This document shows, piece after piece, positions 35,815 through 43,325 of a stretch of DNA of 64,000 nucleotides. The stretch spans positions 1 to 64,000 of the forward strand of contig VMSW01000004.1 of NCBI GenBank assembly GCA_013791955.1. Direction: 5' to 3'. Position 1 is the first letter of the stretch. Each line of letters starts with the position of its first letter. Under the pieces are notes generated by a model that had not been told where the DNA came from, searched no databases, and worked only from the letters and a program-made list of their open reading frames with translations. Source of the stretch: Propionicimonas sp. (GTDB lineage: Bacteria; Actinomycetota; Actinomycetes; Propionibacteriales; Propionibacteriaceae). A program made the translations under genes and the position numbers.

Positions 35815-35860
35815 CAACGCGCCCCGTCCCGTCCGGATGTGGACGAAACGGGGCGCGTTG
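35815..35860 (-). terminator. Strong hairpin terminator of the 5'-nucleotidase gene
   Basis: A 13-bp perfect stem CAACGCGCCCCGT / ACGGGGCGCGTTG, 10 bases after the 5'-nucleotidase stop codon. Confidence 0.85.
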
Positions 35861-35869
35861 GTGGGTGGA

Positions 35870-38425
35870 TCAGAACAGGATGAGTCGGATGAACTTCACC
35901 GTCTCGTCCTTGGTGGTCGCCGAGCCGGTGAGCTTGGTGACCGAGGTGAGCGAAGCGCCACGTCCGTACCACTTCAGGTACTTCGACGCGATGGTGATCT
36001 TCTTGGTGCCCTGGTCGGCCGCAGTCAGGGTGGTCTTGGCGACCAGATGACCGTGCAGGTAGGTCTTCAGCGTGCCGGTGGCCCAGACGCCCTCGCCGAG
36101 CGCTTTGGTGCGGACGGTGAAGGTGAACGGCTTCTTGACGCTGGCGAACTTGACCATCGCCTTACCGATTACCACCACATTGGCTTTGGTGACCTTGATC
36201 GTCACCGGAGCCGAAGAGCTGGCCGCAGCCACCTTGTCGGCCACGAAGCTGGCCACGACCTGGTGAGTGCCCACCGCAATGGTGTTGGGCAGCTTCGCGG
36301 TGGCCACCCCGTTGACCAGAGGTGCGGTGACACTCTTGCCAGCGACGGTGAACTTCACCGTGCCAGCGGTGGCGCCGGTGACCTTGGCGGTGGCGGTGAT
36401 CGCAGTGCCGTAGGGCACCTTGGTCTTGTTCACCGTGACGGTCGTGGTGGTCGCCAGCGCCGTGGTGGTGACTGGTACCCGCACCAGCGTCTTGGACGGC
36501 TGCGCGGTCAGCGTGACGTCCTCGGTGCTGGGCATGGTGAAGGTGGCCGTGGCCGCCCCGGCACTGATCGGAACCGTGGTCACCAAAGTGCTGCCGACCC
36601 GCACCTCGACCGAGGTGTTCTGCGGGGCGCCGCGCGAGGTGAGATCGAGATCAGACACTGCGACGGTGTAGGAATCCCCAACCTTGGCAGTGCTGGCCGC
36701 AGCAACTACCGCGCTCGGCTTGGCGAAGTTCGGTGCCGTCGGCTTGTGGAGCTTCAGGTAGTCGATCCAGGCTTCGTAGTCGACCAGACCAGAGTCTTTG
36801 GCGTTGGTGCCCGCCGCCAGGGTGGCGAAGTTGTCGCCGCCGGAAGTCAGGAAGCTGAAGGTGCCGATCCGGAACGAATCGGTGGCCTTCACCAACTTGC
36901 CGTTGACCCACACGCTGGTGATCCGGTTGTTGCGCGAAGCGGTCGGATCGTAGGTGTAGGTGACGTTGTTCGACAGGCCCAGGGCCAGGTAGGTGCGGCT
37001 GGAGCCGTCCGGCTGCCACTGCTCTTCCAACGTCTGCTTCAACTGCGCGCCACTGAGGGTGGTGGTCCACAGGTTGTTCACGAAAGGCAGCACCGAGTTG
37101 GCCTCAGCGTAGGTGACCACGCCGTCGGTGGCTTCGGCCCCCGACTTGGCGTAGTAGAGCTCGCCGCGCAGACCACCTGGGTTCACGATGCCGATCTCAG
37201 CGCCGCCGCGATCAGCCTCTGACAGGGTGGCCAGCAGCGAGTTGGCTACCAGATTGCCCATCGTGGATTCTTCGGCGCGGTTGTCACGGGTGCCGCCGGT
37301 CCACACGCCGTCGACGTAGGAACCGCCGGTGAAGGCCGTGGTGACGTCGGCGCTGATTTCGCCGATTTCCTGGCCACCGACAACAGCGGCGTGAGCCAGG
37401 GCGTCATTGGTGATCGTGTTCACCTCGGCGACCCGTGGGTAGGCGGCCACCAGATCGGCCACCGCAGCGGTGCTGCGGGTGAGCACTGAGGCCTGCGCGT
37501 CAGTGACCGTGCCCGAAGTGGTGTTGTAGGTCAGCACGACCTTGCCCAGGTTGGTGCCGTAGGAGGCAGCCTGGACGATCGCGCGGTCGCCGTCCTTCCA
37601 GGCGTAGGTCTGGTGGGTGTGACCGTTGAAGATCACATCGACGGCCGGCACCGTGTTGTCCACGATGTCGGTGAAGGCTGGGCTGGCGGCCTTGGCTGCG
37701 GCCAAATCGACCGAAGCTGAAGCACTCAGGGTGGCGCCGTCATGGATCTCGGCCACGACCACATCGGCCTCGCCGTTGGTGGGGCTGTCGATGCCGTCCT
37801 TGAGCTCAGCTGCCACCCGGTTCACCGCGTCCACCTCGTCGCCGAAGTCGAGGGTGCTGATGCCAGCCGGTGAAACCAGGGAAGCGGTCTCCTGGGTGAC
37901 CACGCCGATGACGCCCACGGTGATGCCACCGACGGTCTGAAGCGAGTACTCCGGCAGGACGGGGTTGGTGGTGCCCTTGGCGTAGACGTTCGCGCCGAGG
38001 TAATCCCAGGAGGCGTTGGTGCCGCCGTTGATCACCCGATCAGTCAGATCGGTGAAGCCCTTGTCGAACTCGTGGTTGCCGACAGCAGAGGCCTTCAGGT
38101 CGAGGGCGTTCAGCACGTCAATGGTGGGCTGATCGGCCTGGGTGGCCGAGGCGAACAACGAGGCGCCGATGCTGTCACCAGCGCTGAGCAACAAGGTGTT
38201 GGCTTCGCCGTAGGTGGCGCGCTCAGCCTCGATCGTGCCAGCGAAACGGACGGTGTTGTTGGCCTCGATCCGGCCGTGGAAGTCGTTGAAGTTCAACAGG
38301 GCGATGGTTACGTCGGGGGCCGGAGCGGCCTGCGCCGTCGGAACCGCGGCCGGGGTCAGCGCGAGGCTGGCACCCACTACGCCGATCAGAGCAGCCCGCA
38401 GGCTGCGGTTGAGGATTGGTGTCAC
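35870..38425 (-). CDS. Secreted 5'-nucleotidase with C-terminal Ig-like domains
   Basis: An 851-residue exported enzyme. A signal peptide (RAALIGVVGASLALTPAAVPTAQA) is followed by a calcineurin-type catalytic domain (LLNFNDFHGR, SAGDSIGASLF, GNHEFDKGF, NGHTHQTYAW) and the UshA-like substrate-binding domain (NNVTYTYDPT, FRIGTFSFLTSGGDNF). From about residue 575 there are Ig-like beta domains; the last 190 residues, including YLKWYGRGASL, are closely similar to the end of the neighbouring secreted nuclease. It should strip phosphate from extracellular nucleotides. A PHO-box-like repeat upstream suggests induction by phosphate starvation. Confidence 0.92.
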   Translation of the reverse strand: MTPILNRSLRAALIGVVGASLALTPAAVPTAQAAPAPDVTIALLNFNDFHGRIEANNTVRFAGTIEAERATYGEANTLLLSAGDSIGASLFASATQADQPTIDVLNALDLKASAVGNHEFDKGFTDLTDRVINGGTNASWDYLGANVYAKGTTNPVLPEYSLQTVGGITVGVIGVVTQETASLVSPAGISTLDFGDEVDAVNRVAAELKDGIDSPTNGEADVVVAEIHDGATLSASASVDLAAAKAASPAFTDIVDNTVPAVDVIFNGHTHQTYAWKDGDRAIVQAASYGTNLGKVVLTYNTTSGTVTDAQASVLTRSTAAVADLVAAYPRVAEVNTITNDALAHAAVVGGQEIGEISADVTTAFTGGSYVDGVWTGGTRDNRAEESTMGNLVANSLLATLSEADRGGAEIGIVNPGGLRGELYYAKSGAEATDGVVTYAEANSVLPFVNNLWTTTLSGAQLKQTLEEQWQPDGSSRTYLALGLSNNVTYTYDPTASRNNRITSVWVNGKLVKATDSFRIGTFSFLTSGGDNFATLAAGTNAKDSGLVDYEAWIDYLKLHKPTAPNFAKPSAVVAAASTAKVGDSYTVAVSDLDLTSRGAPQNTSVEVRVGSTLVTTVPISAGAATATFTMPSTEDVTLTAQPSKTLVRVPVTTTALATTTTVTVNKTKVPYGTAITATAKVTGATAGTVKFTVAGKSVTAPLVNGVATAKLPNTIAVGTHQVVASFVADKVAAASSSAPVTIKVTKANVVVIGKAMVKFASVKKPFTFTVRTKALGEGVWATGTLKTYLHGHLVAKTTLTAADQGTKKITIASKYLKWYGRGASLTSVTKLTGSATTKDETVKFIRLILF

Positions 38426-38460
38426 AGCGTTTTTCTCCTAGTTCAGGGGGAGCAGCCTTC

Positions 38461-38513
38461 GGGTGGGTTTCACCCAAACAGTGATGCCGGTCGATTGGTG
38501 GCCGACCGGCATC
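38461..38513 (-). promoter_or_regulatory. Two hairpins in the 5' leader of the 5'-nucleotidase gene
   Basis: GATGCCGGTCG / CGACCGGCATC (38483-38493 / 38503-38513) forms an 11-bp stem, and GGGTG/CACCC (38461-38475) forms a second, between the putative PHO box and the start codon. They could attenuate transcription or stabilise the mRNA. Confidence 0.55.
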
Positions 38514-38533
38514 GACACGCTACTGCGCAAAGC

Positions 38534-38555
38534 CGGTAGTGAACAGGGGGTGAAG
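38534..38555 (-). promoter_or_regulatory. PHO-box-like direct repeat upstream of the 5'-nucleotidase gene
   Basis: On the minus strand two adjacent 11-base units, CTTCACCCCCT (38555-38545) and GTTCACTACCG (38544-38534), match the GTTCACC-type direct repeats bound by actinobacterial PhoP. They lie about 110 bases before the start codon. Confidence 0.6.
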
Positions 38556-38631
38556 ACGGCGTCCAGGTAACGATTTGGGGAACCGTTCGCCTACGAAATC
38601 CGCAGTCTTGACCCGCGTTTGGCAAGCGATT

Positions 38632-38679
38632 AGCGGACGCCGCCGGGAGCCTGGGGGCACCAGGTCGGCGGCGTCCGCT
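38632..38679 (-). terminator. Hairpin terminator of the secreted nuclease gene
   Basis: A 14-bp perfect stem AGCGGACGCCGCCG / CGGCGGCGTCCGCT with a 20-base loop, 10 bases after the nuclease stop codon. Confidence 0.85.
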
Positions 38680-38688
38680 GGAAGTGGG

Positions 38689-41600
38689 CTAGACCAGGTA
38701 CAGCCGGATCCATTTCACAGTTGCGTTGTGGGTGGTCTTGGAGTTGGTCAGCTTGGTGATGACCGTCAGCGAAGAACCTCGGCCGTACCACTTCAGGTAC
38801 TTGGCATCGATGGTGATCGCCGTGGTACCCCGGTCAGCTTCGGTCAGCACGGTGGTGTCGACCAGATGCCCGTGCAGGTAGGTCTTCAGCGTTCCTGAGG
38901 CCCAAACGTCCGTACCGAGCGGCTCGGTGCGCACCACGAAGGTGAAGGGCTTCTTGACCCCGGCAATTCGGAATGACGTCTTGCCGATCACCTTCACCTT
39001 GGCTTTGGTGACGATGAACTTCACCGGAGCCGACGAACTGCCAGCCGCCGAAGAGGTCGCCACGAAGCTGGCGACCAGCTGGTAGCGGCCGACGGCCAGG
39101 GTGGCCGGCAGGGTGAGGCTGGCCGAGCCGTTGACCAGCGGCACATCGACGCTCCGGTTGGCGTAGGTGAACCGGACGGTGCCGGTGGAGGCGCCGGTGA
39201 CCACTGCGGTGGCGGTGATCGGGGTGCCGTAGGCAACCTTCGTCTTGCTGAGCTTCACCGTGGTGGCCGTGGCCGGGAGCGCCGGGTTGTAGCCGACGAT
39301 CTCCGGGTCGTGGTCGCTGGAACGGTAGGGCGAGGCGTCGTAAAGGTTGGTGATGTTGTAGTTGTACCGGCTGTATTCCAGGGCCAGCGATTCGCCGGAG
39401 TTGATGTTCCAGATGTCGGCTCCGGTCACTGCCTGCTCAGCGGCGGCCGAGGTGAGGATGTGGTCGAGCGATCCGCTCTGGCTGTCGAAGGAGTAGGTGT
39501 ACTTGCCGGTCTTGCTGCCCTGATCGGTGTAGCCGGCGTCATAGAGCACCTGCATCGGATCTTCTTGGGTGTAGGCGTTGAAGTCACCGGTCAGGAAGAC
39601 CCGGTCGGTGCCAACGCTGGTCGCCACGGTGCCAGCGAAGCTCACCAAGGCCTGGGCCTCTTGGACGCGCAGGTCGTTCCAGCAGCCCTGGCCGTCGCCT
39701 TGGTCGGCGTCCGGATTGGTCGGGTCAAGCGCCGGGCTGGGGCAGCCCTTTGACTTGAAGTGGTTCACGATCGCCAAGAACTTGTTGGACGGTTCGTTGA
39801 CCGGCTGGAAGGCCTGGGCCAATGAAGGCCGGGCGTTGTCGAAGGCGGGGTCGGTGCTGATGGCCGATTCGCCGATCAGTTCGATCTTGTTCGGGTTGTA
39901 GATGAAGGCCGTGCGGATCACGTCCTCACCAGCCGGGACGGTGGCCGGGCTAGGTGCGAATGCCCACCGGGTCGAACCGGCGGCGGCGTTGAGGGCGTCC
40001 ACCAGGGCGGCGACCGCAGCATCGCGCGGTTTGCCGGCGATGGTGGAGTTCTCGATCTCCTCCAGTGAAACCACATCGGCATCAATGGTGTTGATTGCGG
40101 CCACGATCTTGGCCTGTTGCCGGGCCAGGTTGGCCGCATCGGCAGCGCCACGCACGCCCGGGTCAGTGCAGGAGTTCACCGTGATGTGGTTGCCATCGCG
40201 GTCGTTGTAGAACGTGCAGGTTGCCCCGGCCGCGACTGCGTCGGCACCGGTGGTGGTGAAGTAGTTCAGCACGTTGAAGCTGGCCAGCTTGAACCGTCCG
40301 CCCACTGCCGCCGGGGCCGGGGTGCGGGTGTTGGCAAAGGTGGCCGGCTGGACGGTGTCAGCGTTCGCGGCAGTGAGCTGCTGGGTTGGCTGCAGGTTCC
40401 ACAGGTTGTTGCGGTAGTCAACGATCACCGGTGCGGTGAAGGTCACCGCCGCGCCCACCCGTACCGGCTTGTCGAGCGATAGGTAGGTCAGCGGGATCGA
40501 CTTGTTGGCGGTGGAGTTGAAGTTGATCGAAGCGCCATCGTCGAGAGTGACTGCCTGGGCAGCGTTGTCGGCGATCGCCTGGGTGTTGGCTGCCGATCCG
40601 GGGCGGCCCACTTCGGTGGGGATCAGCAGCGGGGAATTCGCGGCCGACAGGCCCACCGAGCCGTAGTAGTTGGTGTCATAGGTGTCGGTGACGGTGAAAT
40701 CGCCCTGGGGTTCGATCAGCATCGATTCCAGCGCTTCGCGCCCGGCATCAGTTGCCGGCCAGGAGACCTGCACCGCAACCGGTGCGCTCACGCCGGTGGC
40801 GTCCAGCTTGGTCAGATCGCCGCCGTTCACGGTGAGTTCGGTGAGTCCGTTGTATTCGGAAACCTTGCCGGTCACCTGGACGTAGTCGCCGATCGCGACG
40901 CTGGCCGCGGTGGCGCTGGAGTAGACGAAGAGCGCGTCGGAGGAGTCGTCGAGGACGGTGCCGCTGCCAGCGGCCTGAATCACGTAGCCGTTGAAGCCGC
41001 CGGTGTTGTAGCGGGCGGTGACGAAGCCCCGGGTGGTCACCGAAACCCCAGCTAGCGGGCTGGTGTTGGTGGTGCCCTGAATCTCAGCGATCGTCTTCTC
41101 CGCCGGGGGCGCGGGCGGTTCCGCGGTGTAGGTGACGCCAGCGCTGTTGGTCGGTGCGAAGGTGGTGATCTGGGAGAAGTCGGCCTCGTTGTCGTCGGTG
41201 TCGGCACCGTTGTTGCGGGCGAAAGCCGAGGCGACAGCACCGGCGCCGCTTTCGACGTGACCCTCGAAGGTGTAGGCCTTGGTGTAGCCGAACAGGTCGA
41301 CGATGTTGTCGGCGTCAGACACGACCGAACCGGACGCCGGATTCTGCGCCTCGGTGGTGTCGGCCAAGATCAGCTGGCCGCCGTTGGAGCTGCCCGACCA
41401 GGCCGTGCCGGGGGCCGCGTCTGGGGTGAGCGAGGCCTTCCAATCGGCCCCATTGGTGGAGTTGGCGTTGCCCTGAATCAGGTAGTAGCCCTTGGCAGGA
41501 ATCGTGCCGGCCAGATTGGCGACGCTCGCAGGCGAGGTGGAGTTGTAAGCCCGGTACTGCAGCGACCAGCCGGTCAAGGACACTGCCGAGTCGGTGGGGT

Positions 41601-41775
41601 TGTAGAGCTCGACGTACTTGTTCAGGTAGGTGGCGCCGCTGCTGCCGCCATTGAGGTAGGCCTCGCTGATCACCACATGGTCGCCGTTGGCGGCTTGGGC
41701 TGTCGGCGCCGAAAAGGCTGCGCTTGGGGTGAGTAGGGCAATGGTCGCCAAAGCGACCAGGCTGGTGCGTTTCAT
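38689..41775 (-). CDS. Secreted ExeM/NucH-type extracellular endonuclease
   Basis: A 1028-residue exported nuclease. It has a signal peptide, then a lamin-tail domain (VVISEAYLNGGSSGATYLNKYVELYNPT, about 32-150) and an OB-fold-like region (about 225-340). The endonuclease/exonuclease/phosphatase domain (FKLASFNVLNYF near 500, LEEIENS, FLTGDFNAY, SSDHDPEIVGYNP near 830) is followed by Ig-like C-terminal domains ending YLKWYGRGSSL. The arrangement is that of ExeM/NucH enzymes that degrade extracellular DNA. With the adjacent 5'-nucleotidase and a PHO-box-like repeat upstream it would feed phosphate scavenging. Confidence 0.92.
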   Translation of the reverse strand: MKRTSLVALATIALLTPSAAFSAPTAQAANGDHVVISEAYLNGGSSGATYLNKYVELYNPTDSAVSLTGWSLQYRAYNSTSPASVANLAGTIPAKGYYLIQGNANSTNGADWKASLTPDAAPGTAWSGSSNGGQLILADTTEAQNPASGSVVSDADNIVDLFGYTKAYTFEGHVESGAGAVASAFARNNGADTDDNEADFSQITTFAPTNSAGVTYTAEPPAPPAEKTIAEIQGTTNTSPLAGVSVTTRGFVTARYNTGGFNGYVIQAAGSGTVLDDSSDALFVYSSATAASVAIGDYVQVTGKVSEYNGLTELTVNGGDLTKLDATGVSAPVAVQVSWPATDAGREALESMLIEPQGDFTVTDTYDTNYYGSVGLSAANSPLLIPTEVGRPGSAANTQAIADNAAQAVTLDDGASINFNSTANKSIPLTYLSLDKPVRVGAAVTFTAPVIVDYRNNLWNLQPTQQLTAANADTVQPATFANTRTPAPAAVGGRFKLASFNVLNYFTTTGADAVAAGATCTFYNDRDGNHITVNSCTDPGVRGAADAANLARQQAKIVAAINTIDADVVSLEEIENSTIAGKPRDAAVAALVDALNAAAGSTRWAFAPSPATVPAGEDVIRTAFIYNPNKIELIGESAISTDPAFDNARPSLAQAFQPVNEPSNKFLAIVNHFKSKGCPSPALDPTNPDADQGDGQGCWNDLRVQEAQALVSFAGTVATSVGTDRVFLTGDFNAYTQEDPMQVLYDAGYTDQGSKTGKYTYSFDSQSGSLDHILTSAAAEQAVTGADIWNINSGESLALEYSRYNYNITNLYDASPYRSSDHDPEIVGYNPALPATATTVKLSKTKVAYGTPITATAVVTGASTGTVRFTYANRSVDVPLVNGSASLTLPATLAVGRYQLVASFVATSSAAGSSSAPVKFIVTKAKVKVIGKTSFRIAGVKKPFTFVVRTEPLGTDVWASGTLKTYLHGHLVDTTVLTEADRGTTAITIDAKYLKWYGRGSSLTVITKLTNSKTTHNATVKWIRLYLV

Positions 41776-41872
41776 GGTGGGGGCTGGCTCCTGGTGAGGG
41801 GGTTATTGCGGGGGTGTCACCTCGTTGTGAACTCTTCGGAGCGTACGGAGGTTGAACCTCGCTTAGCAATAC

Positions 41873-41894
41873 CCCAGGTGAGCCCAAGATGAAC
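41873..41894 (-). promoter_or_regulatory. PHO-box-like direct repeat upstream of the nuclease gene
   Basis: On the minus strand GTTCATCTTGG (41894-41884) is followed directly by GCTCACCTGGG (41883-41873). Two 11-base units of the GTTCA-Y-C type in tandem are the form recognised by actinobacterial PhoP. They lie about 100 bases before the start codon. Confidence 0.65.
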
Positions 41895-41944
41895 TCGACC
41901 TGACATGCGAGCATCCGGCTCGGCGGGGCACCAGTGAGGGTCGC

Positions 41945-42589
41945 TCAGGAGCGGAGGCGCTCGGCGGCGTCCAGGACGACTTCGAGGCCGATGTGAAACT
42001 CATCGGCATAGTCGTAGGGGCCGCTGAGGATGACCTCTTTCAAGTACTCGCCGAAGTGGGGGAACTGGGCGGTCAATCCCAGCAGTTCGGACGCTATCGC
42101 CGGCGCGCTTTCGGCGTCGAAGGGTAGTTGGAGTTCGGTGAGCAGGAAGCCGAACACGTAGGCATCGACTAGGGAGAACACGCTGCCGCAGGCTCGCACC
42201 CCGAAACCGGCGGCTCTCAAGTAGCCGAGCACCTGGTCGTGGTGCTGCAGGGTGGCTAGCCCCGGATGGGAGCGGGATTCCAGCACCTGCAGCGCCCAGC
42301 GATGGCGATGCAGGGCGGCGCGCTGGGAGTCGGCGCGCTGGCGTAAACCGTCGCGCCAACTTGGTGCAGTTGGTGTCTCGATCTCGATGAAAACCACGTC
42401 GATCATGGCATCGAGTAGGGCGTCCTTGTCGCGGAGGTGGTGGTAGAGCGACATCGCCTCAACGGAGAGTTCCTGGCCAAGGCGGCGCATGCCGAGCCGG
42501 TCGAGGCCGTCCGCGTCGGCCATCCGGATGGCCGTTGTGACGATCAACTCCAGGCTCAAGACAGGCTTCGCCCGGCTGAGGCTACTCAT
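41945..42589 (-). CDS. TetR-family transcriptional regulator
   Basis: A 214-residue regulator. The N-terminal helix-turn-helix is LELIVTTAIRMADADGLDRLGMRRLGQELSVEAMSLYHHLRDKDALLDAMID. The C-terminal domain resembles the TetR class (TetR_C) with a helical ligand pocket. Two tandem palindromes in the gap toward the divergent membrane-protein gene are its likely operators, making that gene and itself the probable targets. The ligand is unknown. Confidence 0.88.
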   Translation of the reverse strand: MSSLSRAKPVLSLELIVTTAIRMADADGLDRLGMRRLGQELSVEAMSLYHHLRDKDALLDAMIDVVFIEIETPTAPSWRDGLRQRADSQRAALHRHRWALQVLESRSHPGLATLQHHDQVLGYLRAAGFGVRACGSVFSLVDAYVFGFLLTELQLPFDAESAPAIASELLGLTAQFPHFGEYLKEVILSGPYDYADEFHIGLEVVLDAAERLRS

Positions 42590-42625
42590 CTGGCACCACC
42601 TTGACTGCGCTCTCCACGAGGACTA

Positions 42626-42659
42626 CCTTATGGCGTAAGGCACCCTTACGGTGTAAGGG
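42626..42659. promoter_or_regulatory. Two tandem TetR-type operators
   Basis: CCTTATGGCGTAAGG (42626-42640) and CCCTTACGGTGTAAGGG (42643-42659) are two copies of the same palindrome, CCTTAYGGYGTAAGG, with centres 18 bases apart. They lie in the 88-base gap between the tetR start and the divergent gene. Confidence 0.8.
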
Positions 42660-42677
42660 TCGAATGAGAGGGTAGTT

Positions 42678-43325
42678 GTGACGACGCTCGAGGGTCAGCC
42701 AGCTGCGGTGGCAGCCGTCTCGGAATCGGTGTTGGCAAGGAAATCTGCCCGACTCGCCGCCTGGGCGCTGCTGGCACTAACTGCCGTGGCAATACCGGCC
42801 AGCATGCTGACCACGGCCACCGCACCGCCGCTCGGGCTGATCGCGGGCGGTGCCTGCTTCCTGTTGGCGGCAGTGCTCGATGTCGTGGTCGCTTGGGGGC
42901 TGTACGGGCTGGTTCGCGGCACCGTGCCGCTGCTGGGAGCGGCGTCTTTGGTGTTGCGGGCTGCCTATGCACTGGTACTCGCGGTGGCCGCGGCCACGCT
43001 GTTGTTTCCCGGTCGCGACGCGGGGGTCTTTCATTGGTGGTGGTCGGGGGGTCTGGTCATCTTCGGCGTGCATCTGGTGGTCACGGCCTTCGCACTAAGG
43101 GCTATTTGTGCCCCAGCGGGTATCTGGTTGCTCACCGGCCTGGCCGGGCTGGCCTACCTGCTTGACGCCCTCCCTGCGCCGCTGGAGCTGGTTCCTACCG
43201 TCGCCTTGGTGCCTTTCGAGCTGGGGGAGCTGGTGCTGATGGGGTGGCTCTTCTTCGTTGCCTACCGCAAGCCGGGACGGCGCCAGCAGCGAGTCAGCGC
43301 CGCAACCGCAGACCCTGCGGAGTGA
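42678..43325 (+). CDS. DUF4386-like membrane protein
   Basis: A 215-residue protein with six hydrophobic helices and little hydrophilic loop. The helix layout and the F-E-L-G-E-L-V-L-M-G-W-L-F ending fit DUF4386, whose role is unknown. GTG at 42678 lies just after the two TetR operators. The last 32 bases overlap the 3' end of lhr on the other strand. Control by the divergent TetR gene is likely. Confidence 0.7.
   Translation: MTTLEGQPAAVAAVSESVLARKSARLAAWALLALTAVAIPASMLTTATAPPLGLIAGGACFLLAAVLDVVVAWGLYGLVRGTVPLLGAASLVLRAAYALVLAVAAATLLFPGRDAGVFHWWWSGGLVIFGVHLVVTAFALRAICAPAGIWLLTGLAGLAYLLDALPAPLELVPTVALVPFELGELVLMGWLFFVAYRKPGRRQQRVSAATADPAE

Noticed and set aside
35315..37222. 635-codon plus-strand open frame opposite the 5'-nucleotidase
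   Set aside because: Composition is Gly/Arg/His/Gln-rich with no family match; it is the antisense shadow of a gene with all catalytic motifs.
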